NCBI RefSeq assembly: GCF_002929275.1
Contig: NZ_PJIK01000011.1
Span: 62,001-126,000 of the forward strand
Origin: Arthrobacter sp. ZGTC131
GTDB taxonomy: Bacteria > Actinomycetota > Actinomycetes > Actinomycetales > Micrococcaceae
Direction of reading: 5' to 3'
DNA length: 64,000 bases
Made by a program: the position numbers and the translations under genes
Notes under the pieces: model-generated
What the model saw: only the letters and a program-made list of their open reading frames with translations
Database searches by the model: none
Told to the model about the DNA's origin: nothing
Part shown: positions 17,128 through 25,345 of the stretch, in pieces
Layout: every line of letters starts with the position of its first letter
How positions within the stretch are numbered: the stretch's first letter is position 1

Positions 17128-18708
17128 TCAGCGCTTCTTGCGGATGAGGGCAAGGAACATGGCATCCGTGCGGTGAATGTGGGGCCACAGCTGGGCCGTG
17201 AGCTCGTGGCCGGCGTCAAGGTGCCCGGTCAGGCTGACAGCATCCAGCGCGCTTCCGGCGTCCAGCAGTTCGAGGTCATCCCGCTTGCGCAGTGCGTCGG
17301 TGACCACCGCCGTGGTCTCGGCCGGGTGCGGTGAACACGTCACGTAGGCCACCACCCCGCCTGGTTTCACCGCGTCCAGGGCGGACTTGAGCAGATCCCG
17401 CTGCAGCGGACCGAGGTCGGCCAGGTCCTTGGGCGTGCGCCGCCACCGGGACTCAGGCCGGCGGCGCAGGGCGCCGAGCCCGGTGCAGGGCACATCGACG
17501 AGTACGCGGTCGAATGCTTCCGGCTGTTCTTCGCCCACCTCCCGGCCGTCGCCAGTGCGCACCATCCACACGTCGGAGGGGACGGCGGACAGAGCCTGGC
17601 TGACCAGTTTGGCCCGGTGCGGGGCCGGTTCGTTGGCGACGAGTGAGGCGCCGCGCTCATTGGCCAGCGCCCCGAGCAGGGCGGCCTTGCCGCCGGGGCC
17701 CGCGCACAGGTCCAGCCAGGCTTCGGCGGCCCCCTGAGCGCCGTTGCCCTCCGCGCCGTCGCCGGCCGTAATGCTCAGTGGCACCGCGGCCAAGGCGCGG
17801 GCCACGAGTTGGGAGCCGACGTCCTGAGCGCGCGTGGTTCCTTGCCGAACCGAGGAAAGCCGGCCGAGGTCCCCGCCGCTGGACAGCGCGGAGCCTTCGA
17901 CGAGTTCGCCGGGCGAGGCGCCGTTTTCGAGGGCCTCGTCCAGGCTTCCGAGCCCGGGAAGAGCCACGAGGTTGACTACCGGGGCGGCGTTGTCCGCCTC
18001 AAGGAGATCGTTGATTTCGGTGACCGGCCTGCCGTGGGCCACGAGGGACTGCCTGAAGGCACGCACGATCCATTCCGGATGGGCGTAGCGGACCGAGGCA
18101 ACCTTGGTTGGATCCTGCTCGTCGCTGAGCAGCAATTCCAGCCATTCCTCGAGCGTGTGCGCGGAGACCTTGCGCAGCACGGCGTTGATCAGGGCGGAAG
18201 GTCCCGCGCCGATCACGGCGCGGGCCAGTCCCACAGTCTGGTCGAGCGCGGCATGCGCCGGCACGCGCATGGCCAGCAGCTGGTGCGTGCCGATGCGCAG
18301 GGCGTCGAGGACGGCGGGATCCAGTTGGTCCAGCGGCCGGTCCACGCATCGCGCCAGGACCGCGTCATACGTGCCCTGTCCCCGGAGGGCGCCGTAGCTG
18401 AGTTCCGTTGCGAAGCCGGCGTCGCGCTTGTCCAGGCCGTGATGCCTGATCCGTGCCGGAAGGACGAGGTTGGCGTACGCGTCTTCGGCGGCCACTGCGC
18501 GCAGCACTTCGAAGGCGACCAACCGGGCCGGATCGGCGCGCCGGGTGCGCTGGGACGGCGCGTTCTCGGTGTAGCTGCGCTGCGGCCCGCGGTTGCGCTC
18601 CCGGCCCTGCGCGTTGCGCCGGCTGGCACCGCCGCCGCCTTGGCCGCCCTGCCCGGCCCGCTGGGGCCCTCTGCCCCGGCCGCTGCCGCTTGTCCCGGAC
18701 TCGCTCAT
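17128..18708 (-). CDS. rsmB: 16S rRNA (cytosine 967-C5)-methyltransferase
   Basis: Methylates C967 of 16S rRNA with S-adenosylmethionine. The protein has 526 residues: an unusual Gly/Arg/Gln-rich basic extension (about 1-55), a NusB-like RNA-binding domain (about 60-190), then the methyltransferase domain. VDVPCTGLGALRRRPE holds the release cysteine and YVTCSPHPAET the nucleophilic cysteine. LDLCAGPGGKAALL is the SAM loop. Starts four bases before the end of fmt (ATGA), in the def-fmt-rsmB unit concerned with translation. Confidence 0.95.
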   Translation of the reverse strand: MSESGTSGSGRGRGPQRAGQGGQGGGGASRRNAQGRERNRGPQRSYTENAPSQRTRRADPARLVAFEVLRAVAAEDAYANLVLPARIRHHGLDKRDAGFATELSYGALRGQGTYDAVLARCVDRPLDQLDPAVLDALRIGTHQLLAMRVPAHAALDQTVGLARAVIGAGPSALINAVLRKVSAHTLEEWLELLLSDEQDPTKVASVRYAHPEWIVRAFRQSLVAHGRPVTEINDLLEADNAAPVVNLVALPGLGSLDEALENGASPGELVEGSALSSGGDLGRLSSVRQGTTRAQDVGSQLVARALAAVPLSITAGDGAEGNGAQGAAEAWLDLCAGPGGKAALLGALANERGASLVANEPAPHRAKLVSQALSAVPSDVWMVRTGDGREVGEEQPEAFDRVLVDVPCTGLGALRRRPESRWRRTPKDLADLGPLQRDLLKSALDAVKPGGVVAYVTCSPHPAETTAVVTDALRKRDDLELLDAGSALDAVSLTGHLDAGHELTAQLWPHIHRTDAMFLALIRKKR

Positions 18709-19625
18709 TCGAACACCACGCTTTCAAGGGAAGCCTGTCCGCGGGCCCAGTCGGCCGCGGACATCATTTTCTTGCCTGCCGGCTGCACCCGCGTCAGCTC
18801 GACAGGGTGCGAGCCGGTTCCCACCAGCACGCTCTTGCCGTCCAGCGCGACTTTGCCCGGCACCTGCGCGGCAGCCTCGGGCCGCAGCCGCACCGGCTCA
18901 AGTTTCAGGCGCTGGCCGTCGAGGGTGGTCCACGCCCCCGGCTCCGGCGTGACGCCCCGGGCGCGCCGGCCGACGGAGAGCGCCGGCGCGGACCAGTCGA
19001 TCCGGCCGTCGTCGATGGCCAGCTTGGGGGCGAGGCTCACCTCGCCCTGTTGCGGCCGCGGGGAGGCCGAGCCCGACTCGACGGCGGACAGCGTCTGGGC
19101 GAGCAGCACCGCGCCGCTGTGCGACAGCCGCTCCAGCAGCGCGCCGGAGGTGTCGTCGGGGCGGACGGATTCGGTCAGGGTGCCGATGACCGGGCCGGTG
19201 TCCAGCCCCTCCTCGAGGAGGAACGTCACCGCTCCGGTGATGTCGTCGCCGGCAATGACCGCGCGCTGCACGGGCGCAGCGCCGCGCCAGGCCGGCAGCA
19301 ACGAAAAGTGCAAGTTAATCCAGCCGTGTGGCGGAATGTCCAGGGCGGCACGGGGCACGAGGCCGCCGTAGGCAACAATGGCGGCCACGTCCGGACGGAC
19401 GGCCGCGATTCTGGCGGTGACGGCATCGTCCACCCGCGTGGCATGGATGACTTCAAGGCCGAGCTCGGCGGCCCGCACGGCAACGGGCGACGGCGTGAGG
19501 ACGCGTTTGCGGCCGATCGGCGCGTCCGGGCGGGTCAGCACGGCGACGACGTCGAAGCCGGCGGCGATCAGCGCGTCAAGTGACGGTACGGCCACAGCCG
19601 GCGTTCCCGCGAAGAGGACCCTCAT
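18705..19625 (-). CDS. fmt: Methionyl-tRNA formyltransferase
   Basis: Formylates Met-tRNAi with 10-formyl-tetrahydrofolate. The protein has 306 residues. The N-terminal hydrolase-like domain shows MRVLFAGTPAVAVPSLDAL and WINLHFSLLPAWRGAAP, with the catalytic Asn/His motif, and LDTGPVI; the OB-fold C-terminal domain covers about 205-300. It overlaps def by four bases (19622-19625) and rsmB by four, so the three are translated as a coupled unit. Confidence 0.97.
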   Translation of the reverse strand: MRVLFAGTPAVAVPSLDALIAAGFDVVAVLTRPDAPIGRKRVLTPSPVAVRAAELGLEVIHATRVDDAVTARIAAVRPDVAAIVAYGGLVPRAALDIPPHGWINLHFSLLPAWRGAAPVQRAVIAGDDITGAVTFLLEEGLDTGPVIGTLTESVRPDDTSGALLERLSHSGAVLLAQTLSAVESGSASPRPQQGEVSLAPKLAIDDGRIDWSAPALSVGRRARGVTPEPGAWTTLDGQRLKLEPVRLRPEAAAQVPGKVALDGKSVLVGTGSHPVELTRVQPAGKKMMSAADWARGQASLESVVFE

Positions 19626-20194
19626 CCGGCAGCGCCAAAGCTGCCGCCGCCGAAACTGGAGCCGACCGTCTTGGCGCGCTTCGCCGTCGTCCGTTCAGTG
19701 ATGGAGTCGTAGTTGGCGTTGCGGATGGAGCGCAGCGCCGCCTTGCGGTCCTCGCCCTCGAGGCGGTCCGTGTAGAGAATGCCGTCCAGGTGATCGGTTT
19801 CGTGCTGGAAGCAGCGGGCCAGCATTCCCTCTGCCTCCACGGAAACGGGGTTTCCGTCGACGTCCACTCCGGTGACGCGCGTGGCGCGGTAGCGGCGGAC
19901 GGGGTAGCCCAGGCCCGGGATGGACAGGCAGCCTTCCACTTCGTCAGGCTGGAAGTCATCGCTGTTTTCCAGCACCGGGTTGATGACGTGGCCCTCAACC
20001 CCGCCGATCCGGTACGTGAACACCCTCAGGCTGACTCCGACTTGGGGCGCGGCCAGGCCGGCGCCTTCCACGTCCTCCATGGTTTCGGTCATGTCGGCAA
20101 CGAGCTTGGCCAGCTCTGGCCCGAATTCCGTGACAGGGTCGGCAACCGTGCGCAGCACGGGGTCGCCGATGATACGGATATTCAGAATTGCCAT
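19622..20194 (-). CDS. def: Peptide deformylase
   Basis: Removes the N-formyl group from new proteins. The protein has 190 residues with the three diagnostic motifs: GLAAPQVGV (about 47), EGCLSIPG (about 92) and QHETDHLDGILY (about 134), the HExxH-type metal site. A short Gly/Ser-rich tail, GSSFGGGSFGAAG, closes it. Transcribed with fmt and rsmB; the upstream nuclease-like gene lies 85 bp away. Confidence 0.97.
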   Translation of the reverse strand: MAILNIRIIGDPVLRTVADPVTEFGPELAKLVADMTETMEDVEGAGLAAPQVGVSLRVFTYRIGGVEGHVINPVLENSDDFQPDEVEGCLSIPGLGYPVRRYRATRVTGVDVDGNPVSVEAEGMLARCFQHETDHLDGILYTDRLEGEDRKAALRSIRNANYDSITERTTAKRAKTVGSSFGGGSFGAAG

Positions 20195-20279
20195 GTGCAG
20201 TCATTTCCTCACGGTGGGCGTTACGGATCCAATCCAGTTTAGTTGCTGCGGCCGGGACCGGCGCCGCCCGGACCGCGGC

Positions 20280-21125
20280 TTAGGCGAACACCGGCGGCGC
20301 CACCGGCAGCAGCGCAGGCCCTGCACTGACGGTGTCCGCAGACATCTCCCACACCCGCCGCAGCGCGCAGAATTTCCACCAGTGGTGCCGGAGCACGTCC
20401 GGATTCGCCCGCACCGGGCGCACCTCAGTTTCACCGATGGCGACGGCGAGCAGCACCGGAGAGTCACCGTGCCCCCAGGGTTCCCACTCCCCCGCCACGG
20501 CATCCACCAGGCTTTCCTCCGCCTTCATGCCCGCGACGAGCTGCATGACCACTTTGTCGTCCAGCGCCTTGACCTGGCCGTCGCGGGTGGTTCCCTTGGT
20601 CTTGTAGTCAATGAGGCAGGTCCGCCCGTTGATCCGCGCGACGAGATCCAGGGTTCCGGCATACCCCACCGTCTTGTTCCACACCGTGATCTCCGGAGCG
20701 ACCGGTTCGACCCTGAACAGCTCCCACCATTCATCGAAGCGGGCCGCGAAGGCCTCTTCACCGTTGGACGCCAGCGCCTCCCGCGTTTCCTTCATCCGGT
20801 GGGGCCGGCCCAGGGCCCGCAGGGCAACCTGTTCGCAGTAGTTGTGGACGCGGTCTCCGCGCTGGGCGGCTTCGTCGCGGTAGGCCTCGGCAGCCTTGGC
20901 CGCACGGTTCACCGCCTGCCGGACTTTGGCCGGACTGCCCAGGATTTCGGGTAGCGACGGATCCTTGGCGAGCGTGCTGGCGCCCATGTAGCCGAACCAC
21001 CCGTCCAGCCCGTGGGGCTGCTGGCCGATGACTGTGGTGATGGACGGAACCGAAAACGCCTCTGTGGTGGAGCGCGCGTACATCCGGCCGTATTCCGTGG
21101 CGTGGGCGAGGAGTGGATCAGTCAT
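20280..21125 (-). CDS. Stand-alone PD-(D/E)XK (RecB-like) nuclease family protein
   Basis: A 281-residue protein without a named family that I can give. Residues about 88-97 read GDRVHNYCEQ (helix with His), and 140-178 read PEITVWNKTVGYAGTLDLVAR then TCLIDYKTK, which is the E...GxxD...(D)xK core of RecB/Cas4-type nucleases. QLVAGMK may be the following Q-rich helix. There is no helicase domain. It precedes def-fmt-rsmB in the same direction. Role could be DNA repair or RNA/DNA trimming; catalytic residues look intact. Confidence 0.8.
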   Translation of the reverse strand: MTDPLLAHATEYGRMYARSTTEAFSVPSITTVIGQQPHGLDGWFGYMGASTLAKDPSLPEILGSPAKVRQAVNRAAKAAEAYRDEAAQRGDRVHNYCEQVALRALGRPHRMKETREALASNGEEAFAARFDEWWELFRVEPVAPEITVWNKTVGYAGTLDLVARINGRTCLIDYKTKGTTRDGQVKALDDKVVMQLVAGMKAEESLVDAVAGEWEPWGHGDSPVLLAVAIGETEVRPVRANPDVLRHHWWKFCALRRVWEMSADTVSAGPALLPVAPPVFA

Positions 21126-21169
21126 GGAAAGACTCTTTCACGGGGGGCTGACAATAAGTCCGGAAACAG

Positions 21170-21208
21170 AAAAGTCCGCTCCGCCGGGTTTTCCCGGGCG
21201 GAACGGAC
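21170..21208 (-). terminator. Intrinsic terminator of tRNA-Val(CAC)
   Basis: On the minus strand a 15-bp stem (right arm 21193-21208, left arm 21174-21188, one mismatch and one bulge) with an AAAA loop is followed by TTTT. It begins 11 bases after the tRNA end. Confidence 0.85.
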
Positions 21209-21218
21209 CATTCATCGG

Positions 21219-21290
21219 TGGGCGATACTGGGTTCGAACCAGTGACCTCTTCGGTGTGAACGAAGCGCGCTACCACTGCGCCAATCGCCC
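21219..21290 (-). tRNA. tRNA-Val (anticodon CAC)
   Basis: 72-nt cloverleaf: acceptor GGGCGAT/ATCGCCC, D arm GCGC..GCGC, anticodon arm CTTCG-TTCACAC-CGAAG (CAC), T arm ACTGG-TTCGAAC-CCAGT. CCA is not encoded. Reads GUG codons. Confidence 0.97.
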
Positions 21291-21417
21291 CGATGCATTT
21301 GAATGCTAGCCGACGATGCGGGGTTTTCGGAAATCGGAGCTCTCCCGCGGGGCTCCCGCCGGGAATCCAAAGAGAAACCATAGGGAATCCGGCTGCATGC
21401 CGCACTCCCCGGCAGCG

Positions 21418-21437
21418 GAATTACAGTCCTGTAATTC
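21418..21437. promoter_or_regulatory. Perfect inverted repeat between divergent tRNA units
   Basis: GAATTACAG and CTGTAATTC are perfect 9-bp arms around TC. The site lies 128 bp upstream of tRNA-Val(CAC) (minus) and 148 bp upstream of tRNA-Gly (plus), in a 294-bp spacer with no gene. It could be a regulator site. No T-run makes it a terminator. Confidence 0.5.
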
Positions 21438-21496
21438 AAAAGTTCCCCTAGAATTCAAGGAAGTACGGGGGTTCGCATGACCGCACAGTGCCACGA

Positions 21497-21524
21497 TTTG
21501 GAGATTCCCTGAACCTCCTATAGA
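21497..21524 (+). promoter_or_regulatory. Likely promoter of the plus-strand tRNA cluster
   Basis: TTTGGA (21497-21502) and TATAGA (21519-21524) are 16 bp apart, about 60 bp before the first tRNA-Gly. The rest of the 21291-21584 spacer holds the inverted repeat at 21418 and no ORF I trust. Confidence 0.5.
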
Positions 21525-21584
21525 GTTTTTACTCGTTGGAACGCGAGGAAATGCCACTCACGGCAGGAATCAGCGCTCCGAAAT

Positions 21585-21657
<73 letters not shown>

Positions 21658-21704
21658 CGCAGGACACTGTCACGGCAAGGGTTCCCCGGAATCTGCGCTT
21701 ACAC

Positions 21705-21775
21705 GGTGGGTTGGCCGAGAGGCGAGGCAGCGGCCTGCAAAGCCGTATACACGGGTTCGAATCCCGTACCCACCT
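21705..21775 (+). tRNA. tRNA-Cys (anticodon GCA)
   Basis: 71-nt cloverleaf: acceptor GGTGGGT/ACCCACC, anticodon arm GCGGC-CTGCAAA-GCCGT (GCA), T arm CGGGT-TCGAATC-CCGT. It separates the first Gly and Val genes; the second Gly-Val pair lacks it. Confidence 0.96.
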
Positions 21776-21813
21776 CGGTGAAAACCATGGTTTCCGGTCT
21801 GACCGGATGCAAT

Positions 21814-21885
21814 GGGCGATTGGCGCAGCGGTAGCGCGCTTCCCTGACACGGAAGAGGTCACTGGTTCGATCCCAGTATCGCCCA
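21814..21885 (+). tRNA. tRNA-Val (anticodon GAC), copy 1
   Basis: 72-nt cloverleaf with acceptor GGGCGAT/ATCGCCC and anticodon arm CTTCC-CTGACAC-GGAAG (GAC). The three bases after the discriminator A happen to read CCA here but not in copy 2, so CCA is probably added after transcription. Confidence 0.97.
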
Positions 21886-21945
21886 CCAGAGCAAGGAAAC
21901 TTGCTTGTTGTTGAACGTCCGGCCCCGCCGGTACGGACTTCATGC

Positions 21946-22018
<73 letters not shown>

Positions 22019-22069
22019 CTCTTGATCCTCCGGGATCCGAACCCAGGATTTAGCCGGTCTTCCGGTTCC

Positions 22070-22141
22070 GGGCGATTGGCGCAGCGGTAGCGCGCTTCCC
22101 TGACACGGAAGAGGTCACTGGTTCGATCCCAGTATCGCCCA
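22070..22141 (+). tRNA. tRNA-Val (anticodon GAC), copy 2
   Basis: Identical over 72 bases to copy 1 at 21814-21885. Last tRNA of the cluster; an intrinsic terminator starts seven bases after it. Confidence 0.97.
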
Positions 22142-22147
22142 CGACTG

Positions 22148-22173
22148 AAGCAGCTCCCCGGAGCTGCTTTTTT
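22148..22173 (+). terminator. Intrinsic terminator of the tRNA cluster
   Basis: Stem AAGCAGCTCC (22148-22157) pairs with GGAGCTGCTT (22160-22169); the innermost pair must open. Six T (22168-22173) follow. A textbook rho-independent terminator. Confidence 0.95.
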
Positions 22174-22214
22174 CTTGCCCCCGCACCGTTTGACTATTTC
22201 TGTCAAAAGCGACC

Positions 22215-22243
22215 TTGGCAGCCCCCGCTCTGGCGGCTAGGAT
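22215..22243 (+). promoter_or_regulatory. Promoter of the MT0933-type gene
   Basis: TTGGCA (22215-22220), 17 bp spacer, TAGGAT (22238-22243). The start of transcription would fall about 40 bases before the GTG at 22290, with AAGGGAGG in the leader. Confidence 0.7.
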
Positions 22244-22289
22244 CGAATGCGGAGGAGCGAACTGGCTCCGCAATTGAAGGGAGGTGCTC

Positions 22290-22529
22290 GTGGGACTATT
22301 TGGCGATCTAAAGGGCAAAGCTCAGGGTCTGATCCGAGGCAACGAGCAAGCCATCAAGGACGGCATCGGAAAAGCGGGCGACTTTGTCGACTCGAAGACT
22401 GGCGGCAAGTACACCAGTCACGTAGATAAGGTCCAGAATGGCGCTTCCACCTTCGTTGACAAGAACGCAGACGGAACGCCTAACGAGGCACCGGCGGGCC
22501 AGGTAGTGCCGCCGGAAAAGGCTCCGTAA
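22290..22529 (+). CDS. MT0933/Rv0909-like antitoxin family protein
   Basis: A 79-residue hydrophilic protein starting MGLFGDLKGKAQGLI, with helical GKAGDFVDSKTGGKYTSHVDKV and FVDKN, and a Pro-rich tail. This is the pattern of the MT0933-like family, named for a mycobacterial antitoxin. Two GTG starts are possible (22284, 22290); I chose 22290, which has AAGGGAGG five bases upstream. It stands alone with its own promoter and terminator and no toxin partner next to it, so the antitoxin name may not describe its job. Confidence 0.85.
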   Translation: MGLFGDLKGKAQGLIRGNEQAIKDGIGKAGDFVDSKTGGKYTSHVDKVQNGASTFVDKNADGTPNEAPAGQVVPPEKAP

Positions 22530-22566
22530 CCAGGATTTGCCGGGCTTTGCCCTGACACGTCAACCG

Positions 22567-22604
22567 AGGTGCCGGTCCCGCCGAGAGGCGGCGCCGGCAC
22601 CTTT
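22567..22604 (+). terminator. Hairpin terminator after the MT0933-type gene
   Basis: Outer stem AGGTGCCGG (22567-22575) with CCGGCACCT (22594-22602), inner CCGCC-GAGA-GGCGG, then TTT. It also stands between this gene and the convergent zapE. Confidence 0.8.
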
Positions 22605-22631
22605 GGCGTTTAACGCCCTCGTTTTACCGCG

Positions 22632-23672
22632 CTACAGAGCCGGCTCGTGGTTCTGGCCTTCACGGGCCAGCGCCGTCAGGCGGGAGACTGCCCGGAAGTA
22701 CTTTTTCATATAGCCGCCGGTCATCATTTCCTGCGTGAACAGCTGGTCGAACGGGACCCCGCTCGCCAGGATCGGAACGTCTTTGTCGTACAGCCGGTCC
22801 GCCAGCACCACAAACCTCAGCGCCACGGCCTGTTCGGTGATGGTCTCCACATCACGCCAGACAACGCCGTCCACGCCGTCGATGAGTTTCCGGTAGCGGC
22901 TCGGGTGGACGCCTGCCAGGTGGGCGATCAGGGTCTTGAAGTCGTCCTCCGCAACCGTCTGGCCGTCGAACTCCGCCTTCATGTGGGCGTGAAGTTCGCT
23001 GTTCCGCAGCGGCAGCGGGGCCGCGGGCAGGCCGCGGTGCCGGAAGTCCTCGCCGTCGATCCTGAGGACATCGAACTGGTCGGCCAGGACCTGGATCTCG
23101 CGCTGGAAGTCGACGGCGGCGAAGCGGCCGTCGCCCAAGGATCCGGGCAGGGTGTTGGAGGTGGCAGCCAGTTTGACGCCGGCGTCGGCGAGTTCGCGCA
23201 TGAGCCGGGACATCAGGACGGTGTCCCCCGGGTCATCCAGTTCGAACTCGTCGATGCAGACAAGCTTGTAGGAACTCAGCGCCTCAACGGTTTTCCGGAA
23301 GGACAGCGCCCCCACGAGGTTGGTGTACTCCACGAACGTGCCGAAGGCCTTGGGACCCGGCGCGGCGTGCCACAGCGAGGCGAGGAGGTGGGTTTTTCCG
23401 ACGCCGAAACCGCCGTCGAGGTAAATGCCCGCCCGCGATGTGTCCTTCTTGGCGAAGAGCCGCTTGAAAAGTCCGGCGCCGTCGCCCGCGCCGACACCGC
23501 CGGCGAAAGTCTCCAGGGCATGGACAGCCGCTGCCTGGCTGGGCTGCGAAGGATCGGGCCGGTAGCTTGCGAAGGACACCTTCCCGAATCTTGGTGACGG
23601 GTAGAAGCCTTTGAGGAGCTCATCCACCGACACCGCCGGCGTCCGGGTCGCAAGCTTTTCAATCTGTACCAA
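22632..23672 (-). CDS. zapE: ZapE/AFG1-type ATPase
   Basis: A 346-residue AAA-type ATPase. GGFGVGKTHLLAS (about residues 98-110) is the Walker A motif and LVCIDEFELDD the Walker B; SNTLPGSLGDGRF follows as in the family. In proteobacteria ZapE acts at the Z-ring and the mitochondrial homologue AFG1 assists protein turnover; the role in actinobacteria is not established. The start is TTG at 23672, giving MVQIEKL; no better codon exists. Stand-alone, convergent with the small gene upstream in the map. Confidence 0.92.
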   Translation of the reverse strand: MVQIEKLATRTPAVSVDELLKGFYPSPRFGKVSFASYRPDPSQPSQAAAVHALETFAGGVGAGDGAGLFKRLFAKKDTSRAGIYLDGGFGVGKTHLLASLWHAAPGPKAFGTFVEYTNLVGALSFRKTVEALSSYKLVCIDEFELDDPGDTVLMSRLMRELADAGVKLAATSNTLPGSLGDGRFAAVDFQREIQVLADQFDVLRIDGEDFRHRGLPAAPLPLRNSELHAHMKAEFDGQTVAEDDFKTLIAHLAGVHPSRYRKLIDGVDGVVWRDVETITEQAVALRFVVLADRLYDKDVPILASGVPFDQLFTQEMMTGGYMKKYFRAVSRLTALAREGQNHEPAL

Positions 23673-23783
23673 GGTGGTCCGTTCTGCTGGTGACTAGTCC
23701 CCAGACAGGATACCGGCATTGACGGCGCCGCCCCGATGCGGGATCGCGGGCCGTCCCGCGGCGGTGACCAAGCACACATTTCG

Positions 23784-23797
23784 CCTTGTTAACAAGG
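23784..23797. promoter_or_regulatory. Perfect 14-bp palindrome upstream of the rhodanese gene
   Basis: CCTTGTTAACAAGG, about 97 bp before the sseA start. TTGTTA inside it could serve as a -35 box. Candidate operator for the rhodanese promoter; regulator unknown. Confidence 0.45.
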
Positions 23798-23835
23798 GGG
23801 AGCATTCCCTACAGGCCGTGGCTAGTGTTGAAGCA

Positions 23836-23910
23836 GTGACCGACCGTCTACTTCGGCGGTCCGACGTGACCGTTTCAGTGAAAGGCCATACGAATGTCCT
23901 ACCCAGTTGA
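23836..23910 (+). CDS. Possible 24-residue leader peptide before sseA
   Basis: GTG 23836 starts a short ORF reading [15 protein letters not shown] and so on, ending 17 bases inside sseA in another frame. TAGTGT (23823-23828) sits seven bases before its GTG, the spacing of leaderless genes. No cysteine or other attenuation run is present. It may be a chance ORF. Confidence 0.25.
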   Translation: MTDRLLRRSDVTVSVKGHTNVLPS

Positions 23911-24814
23911 ACAGAACGAAAAGTTCACCGCCTACGCCCACCCGGAGCGGCTCGTCTCCACCGAGTGGCTCGCCGCCGCCATCGAGGGCGGCGCCCTCGG
24001 CGACGGAAAGCTCGTGGTGGTGGAGTCCGACGAGGACGTCCTGCTGTACGAGACCGGACACATCCCGGGCGCGGTCAAGATTGACTGGCATACGGACTTG
24101 AATGACGAAGTGACCCGCGACTACGTGGACGGCGACGCTTTTGCCGCCCTGGCGGCGGCCAAGGGCATTTCCCGCGACACCACCGTGGTGATCTACGGGG
24201 ACAAGTCCAACTGGTGGGCAGCCTACGCCCTCTGGGTGTTCACCCTCTTCGGCCACGAGGACGTCAGGCTGCTCGACGGCGGCCGCGACAAATGGATCGC
24301 CGAAGGCCGCGAGCTGACCACCGACGTTCCGGCGCCGGCTGCCGGTGACTACCCCGTCGTCGAGCGCGATGACGCGCCTATCCGCGCGTTCAAGGAGGAC
24401 GTGCTGGCCCACCTCGGCAACCCTCTGATCGATGTCCGCTCCCCCGAGGAATACTCGGGCCAGCGCACCCACATGCCCGCCTACCCCGAGGAGGGCGCCC
24501 TCCGCGGCGGACACATCCCGACGGCAGCGTCGATCCCCTGGGCACGCGCCGCGGCGGAAGACGGTACGTACCGCACCCGGCCCGAGCTCGAGGCGCTCTA
24601 CCTCGGCGAAGCCGGACTGGCGGCCGGGGACGATGTGGTGGCCTACTGCCGGATCGGTGAACGCTCCAGCCACACGTGGTTTGCGCTGAAGTACCTGCTC
24701 GGATTCGAGACGGTCCGCAACTACGACGGTTCCTGGACGGAATGGGGCAACGCTGTACGCGTGCCGATCGTCAAGGGCACCGAGCGCGGCTCCGTTCCGG
24801 CCGTCGCCAGGTAA
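23894..24814 (+). CDS. sseA: Thiosulfate/3-mercaptopyruvate sulfurtransferase (rhodanese)
   Basis: Transfers sulfane sulfur to cyanide or other thiophiles. The protein has 306 residues in two rhodanese domains: an inactive N-terminal one (about 16-140, with [19 protein letters not shown]) and an active C-terminal one (about 165-290, with [12 protein letters not shown]). The active-site loop is [12 protein letters not shown], with Cys as nucleophile. It is followed by sufE, 52 bp away, which fits a role in sulfur supply. Confidence 0.95.
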   Translation: MSYPVEQNEKFTAYAHPERLVSTEWLAAAIEGGALGDGKLVVVESDEDVLLYETGHIPGAVKIDWHTDLNDEVTRDYVDGDAFAALAAAKGISRDTTVVIYGDKSNWWAAYALWVFTLFGHEDVRLLDGGRDKWIAEGRELTTDVPAPAAGDYPVVERDDAPIRAFKEDVLAHLGNPLIDVRSPEEYSGQRTHMPAYPEEGALRGGHIPTAASIPWARAAAEDGTYRTRPELEALYLGEAGLAAGDDVVAYCRIGERSSHTWFALKYLLGFETVRNYDGSWTEWGNAVRVPIVKGTERGSVPAVAR

Positions 24815-24866
24815 GCAGCCGTAAGAAAGGGGCCCTGCGGAGGCAAATTTGCGTAAGCTGGAAGGG

Positions 24867-25328
24867 ATGAGTACTTATGCACTTCCCACCGCGCTGGCGG
24901 AGATTGTCGATGACTTCCAGGCCTTGACCGAGCCTGACCGGCTTCAACTGCTTCTGGAATTTTCCCGTGCCCTGCCCGAACTCCCGGAGCGGCTCCGGGA
25001 CCACCCGGAACTGCTGGAGCAGGTGGTTGAGTGCCAGTCGCCGCTGTTCCTGACGATTGAAGCGGAAAAGGACGACGCCGGGTCCCCCGCCGCTTTCCGG
25101 CTGTTCTTTAAGGCGCCTCCCGAGGCACCCACCACGCGGGGATTCGCCGGGGTGCTTCATGAGGGCCTCGACGGCCTCACTGCACAGGAGATCCTGGCCG
25201 TGCCGGATGACATGCCGGAACTGCTGGGGCTGACGCGGGCCATTACGCCGTTGCGGATGCGCGGCATGACGGCGATGCTGGGGCGCATCAAGCGCAAAGT
25301 GGCCGCGTCCGCCCGGCTCCAAAGCTAA
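24867..25328 (+). CDS. sufE: SufE-family sulfur acceptor protein
   Basis: A 153-residue Fe-S cluster assembly helper that accepts sulfur from a cysteine desulfurase. LIEVVDDFQ-type N-terminus is IVDDFQALTEPDRLQLLLEFS; the acceptor cysteine is in VVECQSPLFL (about residue 51); GFAGVLHEGLDGLTAQEIL follows. Start ATG 24867 matches relatives; TAAGCT (24855-24860) six bases upstream suggests a leaderless transcript, since GGAAGGG abuts the ATG too closely to serve as a normal ribosome site. Next to the rhodanese gene. Confidence 0.93.
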   Translation: MSTYALPTALAEIVDDFQALTEPDRLQLLLEFSRALPELPERLRDHPELLEQVVECQSPLFLTIEAEKDDAGSPAAFRLFFKAPPEAPTTRGFAGVLHEGLDGLTAQEILAVPDDMPELLGLTRAITPLRMRGMTAMLGRIKRKVAASARLQS

Positions 25329-25345
25329 ACGGCCCCGTACCGGCC

